This document shows, in pieces, positions 42,129 to 55,770 of a stretch of 64,000 bases of DNA. The stretch is taken from positions 55,182,501 to 55,246,500 of the forward strand of contig OX419761.1 in assembly GCA_948567375.1 (NCBI GenBank), read 5' to 3'. The stretch's first letter is position 1, and every line of letters begins with the position of its first letter. Both the position numbers and the translations under genes were made by a program. This DNA comes from Lunularia cruciata. Its lineage: Eukaryota; Streptophyta; Marchantiopsida; Lunulariales; Lunulariaceae. The notes beneath the pieces were generated by a model that was not told where the DNA came from, ran no database searches, and saw nothing but the letters and a program-made list of their open reading frames with translations.

Positions 42129-44618
42129 TCTCTAGAGCTGCACTTTGAAAGTATATGCCCTAGACTCAAGCTAGGTCTAAAACCCTAATAGTCGCACTGA
42201 TAGCACACTCGACGGTGTCGTACTTTCCTTTTCTCTCTCTGGGAACGCACAGGGTGCCTAGTTGTGGAGACTACAGATCAGAGGCTAGAGGTAAACCGTA
42301 ATGACTTGAAAAAATACACATGTGACCCTTATTGCCGGAACACTCCTTTCTCAGGACTAATATTCTTGCTATCGGGAAGGATAGTACCGGGCAACCTGAC
42401 CTGTCATCACAACACGCACTCCTGGTCTACTGGTCATCACTTCCAACATAACCAAGGAGAAATACACAACACTCCTAGAAGGAAATAATCTGAGCACAAC
42501 GCCCTCACACCAATCCAAGCCAATTGGGCGTACAAACAGGCAAACAAGTACAGAGAGGATCCAATCACAAGAAAAAGGCAACAACTCTCTGTACTTTTTG
42601 TTGGGCAAGAGCTTCAGAGCCTTTGTGCTCTGTCATCAAGCTCATTCCAACCTGTACTCCAAGCCTCTTCCCATCTGTACTTCAAATCTCAACAAATTCC
42701 TACTTCATGTGGGGATTTTCTATGTCTTTTTGATGGGGAAAAGTCTGCGCAGCTCATATGCAAGTAACTATTTTTATGTAGCTTGGATTCAAGTTATCTA
42801 GGATTCAATGGAGAGCCTGTAAGATAAGCTTTCCAATGATATAAAATACACTTCAATCGGATCACTACAACTCTCCTGAAAATCTCTCAAAGTTGGCCAT
42901 GGTTTTTCTTGGACTTCACCCTAATTTCGAAATCTTCTTTTTAGGGTTTGCTCCTGGTTCTTGGCAAATTTCCCCCAAATTTCTGATTCAGAAATACACT
43001 TGATCCTCACAAACACTCTGGCAACCTGAAACTCTGAGTAATAGTCACAGGACATGAGACTTGATATCCAATCAAGATGAAAGGAAAATTTGCTCTACCG
43101 AGCTTAAGAAAGTATTTTCAGCAGGATGTTTTGCATCAGATCTCACTCTACACAGATGTAGAACCACCCAAATTTTCTACAATAGCTTTTTTTGTTTTTC
43201 TCTAACTCCTGCAAATTTTTGTAGCCTAATCCAACTCCAGTCTTTAGATGTGGATCAATTCCTGAGCTGGGCTAACTTGTGAGCTCTACAGACCCAGGTC
43301 TACTTGATCCAAGATCCTGATTTCTCTATTTGAAGAATTCACATAAAACTTTCACACAGAGGAGCTTAACCCATTCACCAACAACTCCAGAAATTTTCAT
43401 GAGGAAATTCAAACAGCAACTTGGGGAGTGACCAAAACTCCAAACCTGATCATTAGCTCTTCTCCAACACCTTACATCCCATAAGCTTCAACTTCAATCA
43501 ATTGGATCTGAGTTGAAATTGACTCAAAACTAGAATTTATTGCACTTAGTACTGTAAGAACATTGTCTTCTCTCCAATCCTATTGCCAAATAGTGAAAAG
43601 GTCTCAAGAAACTCCCTCAATTGAGTACTTTGTGCTCCTGGGTATCAATTCAACCTCCCTTCACTCAGTTTATCATATCCCTCTCATTCTTAGCTCAAAT
43701 CGAGTGATTTCTGTCTGAAAATTGTAGCCTGTTGTCTCCTCTTTCCAACCATGTCCTCCATTTCTCGAATGGCCTCCTCAAACTCCCCCAATAGTTGAAA
43801 AACTCCCGACTTCCCTCTTGAGACCCAAGCTCTTGCACATTTGTCCTTTACTCTTTTTACTTTTTGACAAATGGACCCCACAACTCCACCTTGAAGCTTA
43901 TGAGCAAAATTTTAGGCATTCCCCAACTATAGAAGGACATAAATTGTCAAGTCCCAAACATTCTCATAAGTAAGCACCGGAAGGACGATAGGATCTGGGG
44001 TTCCCATTACCGACTCCACAAACACTACCCCAAAACAGGCTACCAACCAATCCCGTAAGTCATCACGGTGTAAAATCTGAAGCCTGATGAGAAAAGGATT
44101 CGGGAGTGGCAGATCGGGAGCATGGGACATCTCATGCTCAAATGCTTCCTCCGATGCTCTAACACTCTCTCTCTGCTACAACTCTCTCCCAACTTCCTTC
44201 TCTCCTCGAGACTCTCCGAACTAAAACACACCTGTCTCTCTACTCGCCTTCATCTTTATTCATCAGAGCCCTCAAACATGATAAGATTGTAACCCATGTG
44301 GCCAATCACATACATGTACATAGATGGCTCACATGGCAACATCTCATCCGTCGGATCTAGCATGCAACCTACCTCACTAACGTGGACATAAACTATGATA
44401 AGTCACTTTTTACGGGCTGCACAAACCACAACACAACAACAGTGTGAATGGTGCAAAGTGATGGTGGGCCCCACCATGAAGTCATTACCTTGAACACCAA
44501 ATCTGACCGTTAGAAAGTAGCCTCTGAGAAACTGCTGAAATAACTCTAACTACTATCACTAGAACTCCAATGTTTGAGGAATCTAGATGCAACACTACAA
44601 ATGGTGTGACAACTATTG
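42129..44618. other. Non-coding part of element D
   Basis: About 2.5 kb without a supported gene. Composition is ordinary and not tandemly repeated. On the minus strand short open frames at 43690-43881 and 43927-44130 (LRDDLRDWL..., a Glu/Arg-rich helix) could be remains of an element D or gag-like leader, but they are too short and isolated to call. CATTGGAAAGCTTATCTTAC (minus, near 42820-42840) resembles a motif I associate with long plant LTRs. I see nothing else in it. Confidence 0.5.
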
Positions 44619-44716
44619 TGCGTATATTCATCGCTACACAACATAGATTGTTGTCAATATCATACACTATAGAAGCGCAACTCACACACAAGTCATACAT
44701 AGACTCTAAAGTGCCA
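44619..44716. repeat. 98-bp direct repeat, copy 2
   Basis: Begins TGCGTATATTCATCGC and ends CTAAAGTGCCA. It pairs with 34764-34861 (same strand, same length, roughly 92 percent by eye). Beyond both ends the two loci differ, so the repeat is exactly 98 bp. Confidence 0.8.
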
Positions 44717-44999
44717 TAATTGCTCCACTAGCTGGTGGTTAGGTCCCTCTAACTCTAGATAGCCATCTACTCTAAGTATATGGTATACCCTATAATGGGC
44801 AAAAATCAGGATGTCGGGTGCTATGGAGCCCCATCGTTAGTCGCTTGTCTGCAATCTATACAATATAAAGAATGAACTAGCTATAGGTTAAGTACATCTA
44901 GGATATAACCACTGTCCTAAGGAACCACCATGAGGAGAGGAGTCATACATGCCATATGCCATCCTCTCAAATAGCTATCACACACTAACATAGTAGCAG

Positions 45000-47900
45000 C
45001 TCCACTAGAAGAGCCACATACACCTCAAGCCTGCACGTACAAGTGCCAAGCTTGGGTCCATAGAACCATCAATGTTTGGGAGGTGGCATGGCGCACAATT
45101 GCGCACATGATCCTTCCAACACAAGCACTCTAGATGGCAAGACCTCATGCACTCTCAAGATAGTGCGGCCTATAGAAATATCAAGTGTCATCGGTGTTGT
45201 CTACTGTAGATATACATAGTCTCTTGGATGAAATTGACAGATCGAGGGTCTATAACCTCCTCCTTGAATGGTAGCATAGCATAAAGTATCTCTATGCTGA
45301 GCAATCATCAAGTTCTCAAAGGCCATTGGCATCACTCTCCAAAAAATCTCTGCCCGTTGAGAACATGCGCTCATCCATACATCTAGATCATCCAAGTCCA
45401 AAACTAAAGTAGCATCTCAACAAATGACTGCAGGTAAATCTGGATCTCGTCCATAGAGTAGAAAGTACGGAGAGAAGGATGCTAAGGAGGCTTGCCGGCT
45501 GAACCAATAGCCCATGGCCAACCAAGGTAATTGGAGATCCCAATCTCCCAAATGGCCTCTCTGCAAACCATACTTTTGCAATCCTCTCTTCACCATCCAA
45601 ACCACTATCTTTGCTAAGCCATCTACCTCAAGGTGATCTTGAGATGGAGAACAATGATCAATCAAAGCCTTGTCACACAAGACCTGAAACTCTCCCAAGA
45701 ACTCTATACCCTGATCAGTCAAAACCTCAATTGGTGCACCAAAATGACTAAGACCTCAATCTAGGAATGAGTAAGTTGTCCCTTAATTAGAATTGTCAGG
45801 AAGTGCCACCAACTCAATCTACTTGAAGAAGTGCTCTACCATCACCAAAACATACCAATGATGTCTCACAGTCAACAGTAAAGGTCTAGCAAAGTCCAAA
45901 CTCCAATGTTAACCCAATCCCATGATAGGTAATGGGTGTAATTGTGGCGTAGGAGCATTGAATGATGCTCTAACTTGGTCACAAACCACACATCTAGCAA
46001 CAAACAAATGTACCTTGGTCTGCATACCGTGCCACCAATAATGACCCTAGAGTAAGCTATATGTACGCTTTACTCCAAAATGTCCTAGCTCCTCATGAGC
46101 ATGACAGACCAACTGTGGTCTTTATGATGGAAGTGGTACCACTTGCACTCCACCATCTTCCATACACGCTAAAGGTGTTTGCACTCCAATCTGAACCATC
46201 GGGCTTGCTGAAGAACACGGTCTCTCTCTTTGGCCCCAATTATGCCACCCACAACACCAATGCAAAGATAGTCCATCACTAAGACATCATCATGAATGTC
46301 TTGCTGAACTGTACCAATATCTTCACTCTCAAGATCTGTGACCTCAATAACTCCTCCTGTATGTGCTCAGAGAGATACCACCAAAGCCTCTGAAAATGTA
46401 CACAAAAAGGTAGATGCATGCCAACCTTGCACCATCTCCTCATCTGTCTCACCATGCCAACATGCTCCTATCTGATCCTTTTTGCTAGGACATGGGTTTC
46501 TACTCAACCCATCTGCATCACGGTTCACCACTCTAGGTCTGTGAACAATCGTGAAATCATACTCTTGTAAAATCAGAGCCCATCATGCAAGCTTCCTTGA
46601 AAGCTTGTCGGACTCCATCAACCACTTTAGTGGCCGATGATCAGTGATGAGAGTAAAGGGGTTACCAAATAGGTAACATCAAAAATGTGCTACTGCCCAA
46701 ATTGCTGCCAAGCACTCTCCCTCATATGAACTATACTTCACCTCCGCTGAACTGTTGGAGCGACTAGCATAGGCCACCACAAACTCCTTCTCCTCATCAT
46801 CATGCTAGGTGAGCATTGCTCCAAGCCCCAACATAGTCCAATTAATATGAACCTGAAATGGTCATCCTTTGATCGGTCTTCTCAAAATAGGAGTAGATGT
46901 CAACCTCTCCTTGAGCTCTATAAAAGCTCTCTCCTACTCATCTCCCCAACACCACTCTTGTGTAAGCTAAGTCAGCTTGGTCAAGGCCTTGGCAATTGCA
47001 CTAACCCTCTAACATAACGGCGATAGAAGTTTGCCAACCCAAGGAATGCTCACACTCTGCTCACATCTATAGGTCAAGGAATACGTTCAATAGCCTCCAC
47101 CTTAGTCTACTGAACACCAAGTCCTCCGGGTAGATAGTGTGACCCAAATACTCAACCTACTCATGGAAGAATCTACACTTCCCTAGATGTAATTTGAGTC
47201 CATGAGATCTCAACCTCTCAAACACCTCCAACAATTGTCTCTCATGCTCCTCCATAGTAGTGATATAGACCAAAATGTCATCAATACAGCACCAAGCAAA
47301 ATCCAATCCAGCTAGGATCCTATCCATGACCCTCTGGAACTCATCAAGAGTGTTCTTCAACCCAAATGGTAAGAACTTCCACTGATATAACACATCCTTA
47401 CAGTGAGGATCAATAGCCCATAATGTTGTCTTGGACTTATCCTCCTCCCTGATCGGCAACTGATGATATCCTGCTCGAAGATCCAAAGTACTGAAGACCT
47501 TTGCATGCCCAATCGTATCAAAAATCTCCTCTAGTGTAGGCATGGCATATTGATCAACCTTGGTCTGTCGGTTGAAAGGATGGTAATCTCCACACATCTG
47601 CCTATCTGTGTAGTTGCAATGCATATCCTTCTTGGTTGGCATCACTGTCACTTATGCATACTCTCCATGTGAAATCTCCACCAAAGCAGCCTCAAAAAGA
47701 TTACTACTCCGGCTCTGAATCAATGTCCTCTCTATGTCACTATAGCAATAAGGACGTCAAAAATTGATGTATTGCTAGTCAACTCACTCCGTATACAAGG
47801 TCCCTTTAGAGCACCCAAATCCTTCATACCGAATGCAAAACAACTCGTACGACTCCTCAAGAACGTCCAAACCCTCTGTCTTACCTCTCCAACAAGCTTG

Positions 47901-49486
47901 GGTCCAAGATCTGGCTCTCAGTTCTTTGTAATAGGAAGGCCGCGGCCCCAATTTGATATCAACATTATCTTTTAAAAGCAACTGCATCCGGGAAGTATCC
48001 TCTGTAACTGTCGTAGGAGTGGAAGATGTGCTAATTGGCTGCTACACTGGGCCCTTGGGAGCAATAGTGTCATGCCCCCAACCATTAGAGGTCCCAACCT
48101 CTGTGTGAAAAACTCCCTCCACTCTGGATCAAAGCTCCACACATCCTCTAGCTGCATCCCAAGTGGACCAAGGGTGTAATCCAAGTAGCTCACGCTCACC
48201 TAGATGGACTCCAAGTAGACCACTCTCCCTAGTAGCTACTAGTTGTGTCCCAAGAATACCATGTCCACTCGGTCCATCACCCCCAGCATGTGCCTGAATT
48301 GTCTTGATAAGCACAAGGCTCACAAGTGTCAGAGTGGTGATATAGGCACAAGGCTCACAAGTGAATAGGCCCATGTCTCTCTAGGTCATGCGCCTTTAGT
48401 AAGGAAATGTCCTCTAGTAGGACCTTTTGGTAACCTCTGACTACTGACATCTATAATAACTCCGGATATCGATAGGCCAAGCATGCCACATGATGTAGAG
48501 AGACTTGCCTAGCAATCTCATCTCTCTCTACATACAAGTACCTATGTACTCGTATACCCACCTATAATATTGTAGCTAGTCTGGTGCTAATCCCAACAAA
48601 TAACTCCATTAGACATATCTCCTCTATTCGATATTGCCAAGCAATGAGTGTGGTATCGAGAGGTGTCAAAGCAATCAACTTTGGAGGCTCATCCTCACAC
48701 TCATCTCCTGATGGTACAAAGGCTCTACTCCAAGCATGCTACTGCAATGCCTCCTCTGAACTCCACAATAGCACATCCAAGGTGGATGGAACAATCCCAC
48801 TTGTACTCCAAATCCGAGTGATCTCCTCTGGTACTGGAGTATCCTCTACATGGACGTACCCCTCCAACAAATCACCAAGCCAAGTAACTACACCACTGAA
48901 AGCTAAAATTGATGCGGCCATGGTCTCAGACTATAGTGAGCCAAGACTGCCACTATTGAAGCATATTGGTAGGCGACATACCCGTCTCTCACCAGACTGC
49001 CAACCGGTCTATAGGAGGCTGTCTCCTCTCAATGGTCAATGCTGAAACCCGTGAGGTATAACACTGCTCCCCCAACTAGCACATCATATGACTCAGCTAT
49101 CATTGCAATAGCCTCATCTCTCACCACGGAGCTATTAGTCGGATGACCAGGCTGAAGCTGGACAGCAAGCTCCCCATGTGTGATGAACTATGTCGAACCA
49201 CCACCTACAAATGTCTAGATCTGAAATGGACACCTCTCTACATCGGTCTTCTGTAACTCCATACCAACAACTATAGCCTTCTCCAACATAAAAGGTTGTG
49301 CACTAGAGTCTAACAAGACTCTCTGTGGTGTGTAGACCTTCCCTAAAGGTCCCACCAAATGGGAAAGCCCCCTCTAGTTATCCAATAGGACAACACCAGG
49401 TGTGAACCATGCTTTCTCAAAGGCCAGTCTAGTTGGCAACTCCTCCAGTCTAGCCGCTACTGCTTGCCATAAACCACTAGTCGCTG
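45000..49486 (-). pseudogene. pol: Element D pol: protease, RT, RNase H and integrase, heavily decayed
   Basis: Minus strand, right to left. Protease-like LLDSSAQPFMLEKAIV near 49290-49330 (Gly of DSG replaced by Ser). RT at 47157-47651: PTLEEIFDTIGHAKVFSTLD, FLPFGLKNTLDEFQRVMD, CIDDILVY (YxDD-type box with Cys first). RNase H/connection remains at 46400-47150 with many stops. Integrase HHCC finger near 46000-46110 (HAHEELGHFG...CVVCDQ). Core TDQGIEFLGEF near 45720, then HLEVDGLAK, where Lys stands at the expected catalytic Glu. The C-terminal end has TILRVHEVLPSRVLVLEG near 45080-45150. This is a Ty3/gypsy type different from families A and B. It is truncated at 49486 by A5. Confidence 0.8.
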
Positions 49487-50253
49487 AACGGTAATCAGGT
49501 AAGTAAAGTTTGTTCCTGCAAAGATACTAGTCAGAATTGGTCAAATACAAAGTCAAATATCACAATGTAGTTCTTCTTGGTTGTGTCTTTAATCTCTCAG
49601 GTAGAAACCATGCCGAGAAGAGAGTAACAAGCACTGATTTGCAATCTTGTCACAAATTAACACTTCTTAATCACAACTCCACCAAATCTTTCAAAAGAAT
49701 CTTGATTATGATGATTCAGGCTCTCCCAAAAACAACACTTCACTGCAAAACGACTTTGCCTCAAAATTGTGTTCCACCCTTCCACTGAAGCCACAACTTC
49801 CTTGATCAAAATTGCTTCACATCAACTTCACGTTGCACTCACAAATGCAAAATACTACCAACACTACAATTCCTCTCAGATTTGTCAAGGCATTGCTTTG
49901 ATTGCACTTAACTCAAGATCAAACACACAGAATGAAGATCAAGGCTATGGAATCCAACATCCAACAAGCACACTAATTTGCACTTTGGATTTCTCTCAAC
50001 ACTCACAAACATAAGCATAAAATTGATACTTGGAATCAAGCTTAAACAACAAGCTTTGCTTCACAGCACTTTGCTTTATCTATTCTCAAAATTATGAGCA
50101 CTGCATAACATGATACTGCAAATGCCATTCTTAAAAAGTGAAGCAAACAATAGTTTTAACAATTATATTGTTCTATAACAACTCTTCCTACCTGCAGATC
50201 CAAAATGACAATGCACCTTGTCATATCTGCCTCTTTAGATCTCAAATCTATTA

Positions 50254-53200
50254 CTACTCTGATCCAATATCAACCTCGTCATCGGCTTTCAATTCCAATC
50301 CTGAAGTAACTTCACTCACTACTCTGTCCTCGGGTTTCACAACTACTACTTCTTCTACCAATTCTAACATCTCTCCTTCTTGATCTACAATTCCTATCAT
50401 ATGTAATCCTTTTAAATCCTTATCTCCCAATCCACTCTTCTCTAAAGTGTCAAATGTCAAATCCGATGACACCTGCACTCCTATCTCTCTTACTTTGGGT
50501 CTTCGTACTTCCTCTACTTCACTACGAATGTTAGCTAACTCCATTCTAACAAGATCTAGGCTAAGACACACATTGTCTCCTACCTCTAACATCTTCCTAT
50601 CTACACAATCCCGTACACAAATTAATAGATTATTCAATTTTGTGTCCTTTGCCTTCATCTTGCGCGTCTCCTACACTAACAACCTCAGCTCATGCAATCT
50701 CGCCTCTTCTAGTTAACATTCATCTTCTGTGCTCAGCATGGCCTTGATTTCATTGACAACTCCTTCTACTTCATCAGCTTCTCTTACGATTGTAAGTTTT
50801 TCCTTCTTCCTTTCTTCCTCCAATTCACTATGATACATCTGGAGCTTGTCTTCAAATTCAGCCTTCAATGCCTCCTTCTCCCTGTGATTCTTAGAAATTT
50901 GCTCTTTTGCTACTCGCACCAATCCTCGCAACCAATCTTCTTCTCTAAAGCGCTCCACTAACTCTCGTTGCCAAGCTTAATCTTATCCGCTGCCTTCTTC
51001 TTGAGACTCTCCAACTCTTGCTCCATCACCGCGGTAATTGCTTTTGAGTGAATGAACTCTACACGCACATCTGCAATTTCTCCTTTCAACTTTGCAACAA
51101 ACATAGTCATCTTCTTTGTTTCCTCACAACTCTTTACTAATTCCTCCCTTGTCACCTCAAAGTGCTTACTCCAAAGAACGTCCTCAACCCAAAGTTCTCC
51201 GGCTTCCATCTCCACCCTTGTCAACTTACTTCGCAACAACAATGTTTTGGCACTCCAGGTCTTGACTACTGCCAATTCATCTGGCACCTCAAGATTGGCA
51301 CTTACCATCTTCTGCTTCTTCTATTGTAACATCCTCAACAGCGGACTATGAGTCGGCCTATCTCTCACTCAAGATGAACCTCTGATGGCTATTATGGTAG
51401 TGCACCATGGACTAAGAAGGCAAGGAACCCCAACTCCATCATACTCCTCCAAGGCTAACACTCCAAGACTCAAGACATTGCTCACTACAGAACTCAATGA
51501 GAGAGAGATAGTTGCAAATGAAAGGATGATGAGTACCTCCTCACCCCTTGTTTATATACTTGTGAATTAGTTACGTATCAAAGTTACTAATTACTGTAGT
51601 AACTCAAGTTACTAGACTAAAAGTCAAGTAAAGTCAAAAAGTATAAAGGAATATCCATTCACATGGGCATATTCCCCTAAGCATGTGGTCTTATCTTGAC
51701 CCAACCACTAAGTCAAGGATTCCTTCACATGGGCTATCCTTGGACTAAAGAAGAATCCAAAACAAAAAGACTTGCGGGCCCAAGAGTTCTCAACTCTTTC
51801 CTCAAAGCCAAACACCTAGGAATAATACCAAGTCAACACACTAAAATCCAAAATAGTGGTGCTCATCTTTTCTACTTCTTCTAAAGTAAGGTCCCTTCTA
51901 TCTTATCTATGACTAACTTTAGCTAACCATGACTAATATAGGACTATCCTTTATCTCTATATAAATATTATCTCTTAAGTGCTTGTAATACCAAGCTAAA
52001 AATCACAATACCACACACATGCACAAATGGGTGTTACAGGACATACTACATTAGACAAATAGTCCACTCCTTTGCAGTTTGCTTCATCAGCTTGGCCCTT
52101 GGGTTCTGACCACTCTACCTCTTGCACCTTGCCCCGAAGTCACAATCTTTGCACCTTCAAAGTTTCTTCTTCTGAACTTTCTCCTCCTTCCAGAGTAACT
52201 TTATTGGGCCCCACTTCAAATGCAGTCATCAGATTCTTACCCTTGGCAGTCTAGGGTTGTGCCACGACTTCCTCTCCCTTCACCTTCTCACTACATTGTT
52301 CAAGCATGGAAACTTTGGGACTTGTCTTTCCTATCTCGATCATTGGCTGTCGTGTTTATTGAACCTCCGCTTTGCCTTTGCTGTCACTGCTCGATTCTTC
52401 ACTCCGTAACATGAACTCCTCTTCTTCTCCCGACATTCCTACTTTCAATCCGGTCTCTCCCTCTGACTCTTCTTCTATTTCCGGCATGGCTCCCTTTGTC
52501 TTTACTACCGCCATTGGGTAAAGCTTTGACACCTTCTGGGGCAAGACTCTTGCAACCAAACTCTCAGGCTTGTCTCTCTTTTTGGCCCTTGGAAGGGAAA
52601 TTGCTATGATTTTCTCCTTCCCAATCTCCTTGTAGTACTCATCCCCATCTCGCACTCTCTCCATATAATATCGCTCATCCACATCTGCCTCCTTTTGTAA
52701 ATCCGGATGAAAGTTCAAACACATTCTATTTTGTTCTTCCAAAGTCAGCAAATTCAACCCAAAATAAAAGTGTGTTGCAAATGGCACAAAGTAATGTGGT
52801 GGCATATCTATTCTCCATTCCAAAATCATCTGCCCCGCTCTTTGATGCAGATATTTTGCCCAATCTACTGCCTCTTTTGCAAACATTTGGTAAAACAACA
52901 CCGCCTGTTGCATCATAACATAGGTGGTTTGCTTTGGCTTGAACATTGCCATCATTGCACTTACTATCCCTCTTTGCTCAGGGTCTTTATACCTATCCAC
53001 CTTATAACCATTCTTAGTGTGAGGTCGATTGAACAAATTTCTCACTTTGGCAGTCTCTTCTGAAGCATCACACTTTTGATAGAAGGTGTTACCTCCTACC
53101 GCTCTTGCTTCTCTTCCCAAAACTACTCTCCAATCCACCTTCATCCATCAGGCAGGATTTCCTCTCTTTCCCTCGTGCTTTGGTCCATCCTTACAATTGC

Positions 53201-53510
53201 TTGCTGCAATTTCTACCATGAAACACAGAAAACTGAAGTTCCAATTCCAGGCTAGGAACGTGATACAAAGTCCTGTCAAGACTTTGATCCGTGCTATTAC
53301 TTCAAATCTACAAATTGCAAGCCCCCTCACCCCACTTTGCTTACTCATTTTTGGGGTCATCGTGTGCTTCCTCACCTTCTTCCAATGGAAGATTGTTCCC
53401 GAGATCCTAACCCACTCTTCTTCTTGCAGATTTGCAATTTGCATTGCTTTGGGTCGACTCAAAAAAGGAGTTGGGTGGTGACTAGACTTTGCTCTACTTC
53501 CTTGCACCAC
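50254..53510 (-). pseudogene. LTR-borne ORF in A5 3' LTR (A-prime), interrupted
   Basis: The globular region is well kept at 52356-53510 with one stop: ICRFEVIARIKVLTGLCITF, DWRVVLGREARAVGG, KNGYKVDRYKDPEQRGIVSA, TTYVMMQQAVLFYQMFAKEA, VPFATHFYFGLNLLTLEE. After the solo B LTR, the coiled coil is at 50958-51308 and 50254-50658, with a badly frameshifted block between. The C-terminus reads LKADDEVDIGSE. Net length is about 850 codons, like subfamily A. The first usable ATG is unclear because the frame upstream of 53510 opens with GTG. Confidence 0.78.
51347..52038 (-). mobile_element. Solo LTR, family B (692 bp)
   Basis: On the minus strand it starts TGTAACACCC (52038) and ends CGACTCATA (51347). 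It has exactly the same length as 1606-2297. GGAC (51343-51346) and GGAC (52039-52042) form a 4-bp target duplication in the LTR-borne ORF of A5. No internal B sequence adjoins it, so it is a solo LTR. Confidence 0.92.
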
Positions 53511-53861
53511 TCAAAATTTTATAGTCCTACGCCGATCAGTCATTCTTCAGTTGCTCCTCCCCTCTTGTCTATGATTCGTTGAAGTTGTTTCCTGTCACTA
53601 TCAAGAAGTTCTTGATCCCGAGGTCATTACTTTGTTCCTGCATACTTCTTGATTGCGCCAACTCAAAGAAGTTTGTTAGAACTTCTTTGGATCCACTCAT
53701 GCCACCCAAAACAAAGTCTCTCCTTCTTCATCTTCGTCTTCTTGTCTTCAGGTCTTGACCCGAGGTCGACTTTGGGTTTTACTTCAAACTCTTGCTTCTT
53801 CTTATTTCTTCTTCAAATGCTAACAAACCCCAAAAAAACAAAAAAATTTGGGCACCGCATA

Positions 53862-53872
53862 CCCCCCTCCTC
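53862..53872 (-). other. A5 polypurine tract
   Basis: GAGGAGGGGGG on the minus strand, then TA and the 3' LTR start at 53859, as in A1. It is preceded by GTTCACATTT, where the gag-pol frame ends. Confidence 0.88.
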
Positions 53873-55770
53873 AAATGTGAACGTCCCCACAAACACCCAC
53901 TTTGGGTGTCTTAGAGACTTCTGAGTCTATAGTCCAATATCTCCGAACTCTCCACCTGTTTACTCAAGTGGCAAAAGGATTGCCTTCCAGGTCTGCAAGT
54001 TGAATGGACCCATTTTCATAAAGATGAAGAACTTGATAAGACCCCATCCATCTCAAATGCAGCTTGCTTGGAAAAATTATTTGGCGATTGTCGTATAACA
54101 AAACCAAATCTCCTTTGCAAACGGTCACAGGCTTGATGTGCTTATTGTGCCTGAATTTCCTCTACTCTTGTACTTCTTTTATGGTTTGCATTGCATCGTC
54201 TCTTTTCTCTTCTAACCATATCAATTGATGGATCCAAAGATCCTGGCTTTCTTCCTCCAACAATTGTTCTTTGCAAAGAATCCGCTATGTTGGTACTTCA
54301 AATTCAACCAATAGTATGGGATGCAAGCCGTATGTCAAGAAGTATGAAGTTTGTTTGGTTGTGATCTTTTTTGTCATTTGATAAGCCCACAACGTGGCTG
54401 GTAATTTTGTATCCCAATCATAGGCATAATTGACAATCATCTTATTCAGAATTTTACAAAGAAACCCATTTGCCTTTTTCGTTAAGCCATTTGCTTTTGG
54501 GTTATAAGGAGTCATCTTCTGATGTTTAATCTGTAAGTATTTTGTTAACGCCTCCATCATAGAGCTCAAAAAATGTGACCCTCTATCACTGACCAATTCT
54601 AGAGGACATCCGTATTGGGAGATGATGTTTCAAAAGAAAACTTCCGCAATGGTTTTTGCATCATCTCTGCAAGTTGCTTCAGCTTCAACCATCTTGGTAG
54701 CATAGTCAATGCATACCAAGATGTATGTCTTCCTCATGACTTGGGTCACTAATTGAATGGGACCCACAAAATCAATTCCCCATTTCTCAAATGGGGCCAA
54801 GGGTAAAATTGGTCTCAAAGTCCATTGACAAGTAGCCGTTGGCTTTCTTGTTCTTTGACAAGCGTCACAGCTTCAGATATAGGCATGCGTGTTTTTGTAC
54901 ATTGTAAGCCACCATTACCCCAAAGAAAATGTTGTGTTTTAGCTGATACGGCCCCATTTTCCTAAGAAAGACGGCCCTCTGATCCGGGTCCAGCCCTTCA
55001 AGACAATGGAGAGTATGCAGATAATGATATTTGGCTGCATACCTTGTACTTTCCATTGCTGTTAATTGATATAACTCCTCAACAGGGAAGAGATCGTTAA
55101 TTTCCCATTCTTGGTCTTGAGTTTCTAACCTGGACAGGAAGTCCGTATTCAAATGCAAAGCTCTCTTCCTCACTTGTATAGTATATGTGAATTCTTGTAA
55201 GAACAAGATCCATCTTGCAATTTGGCCGGACAAATCTGCCTTCTTGACCAAATGTTGCAATGAGTAATGGTCAACATAGAAGACAAACTTGTATCCTTAC
55301 AAGTAGTGGCAAAATTTCTTGCAGGCATACATCATTCCGAGTGCTTCTCTTCCAGTCGTTGAATAGTTCTTTTCTAAAACTAAAAGTTGTCGGCTGGCAT
55401 AATAAACCGAGAAGTCCTCCTTCTTTTTCTCTTCCTTCTGACTTAAGACAACTTTGATTGCCATGGACGAAGTGTCCATATATATATGAAAAGGAACGTC
55501 CCAATCTGGGGCCTTCATGACTGGTGCTTCAACCATTTTCTTCTTCAATACCTGGAAAGCTTCTTCTTGATTTGCTTCCCACAGGAAGTCTTTGGATTTC
55601 TTTAGAAGCTTTGTAAGGGGTGCAACAAGCACCACATAGTTTCAAACAAAGCATCTGTAGTATCAGACGTGTCCCAAGAAGGCTCTTAGCTCATGGATGT
55701 TCTTTGGGGATTCCAAAGCTAAGATTACTTTGACCTTCTTGACATCGACTTCAATACCTTGGCTTGACAT
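53873..55770 (-). pseudogene. pol: A5 pol, 3' part: RT end, RNase H and integrase
   Basis: Minus strand. RT end from MSSQGIEVDV (55770) through YYRCFV. RNase H at 55297-55635 (FHIYMDTSSMAIKVVLSQ, VYYASRQLLVLEKNYSTT) and QHLVKKADLSGQIARWILFL to 54865. Integrase at 54630-54818 (FEKWGIDFVGPIQL, VCIDYATKMVE), a TGA at 54630-54632 shared with A1 (22716-22718), then 54285-54596 (SDRGSHF, NGLTKKANG with Lys codon 54477-54479 at the catalytic Glu position). The zinc finger region near 54865 is frameshifted. Confidence 0.85.

Larger units (their letters stand above)
34764..49486 (-). mobile_element. Element D: decayed gypsy-like element with 98-bp TG...CA repeats
   Basis: A gypsy-type pol lies on the minus strand at about 45000-49486. 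Downstream of it (leftward) is 44619-44716, a 98-bp TG...CA sequence, then about 2.7 kb of non-coding DNA (42129-44618 plus 34862-35059, split by a solo LTR), then a second 98-bp copy at 34764-34861 that abuts family A gag. The right end is truncated at 49486 by element A5. Whether the 98-bp repeats are LTRs of this element or of a separate nested small element is not settled. Confidence 0.6.
49487..53859 (-). repeat. A5 3' LTR (A-prime), interrupted by a solo B LTR
   Basis: On the minus strand it starts TGCGGTGCCCAAATT (53859), right after GAGGAGGGGGGTA, and runs to about 49487, where the terminal GCCGGGTTGTCACA has been lost. A TATAAAAT box lies near 53516-53523. Net length without the B insertion is about 3.68 kb. 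Confidence 0.88.

Noticed and set aside
43690-44130. Small minus-strand frames as a separate gene
   Set aside because: Two frames of 63 and 67 codons with a helix-like composition but no homologous copy in the window; they are mentioned only as possible leader remnants of element D.
48584-49045. 153-codon plus-strand frame
   Set aside because: It is antisense to the protease-side region of element D pol and has no recognisable domain.
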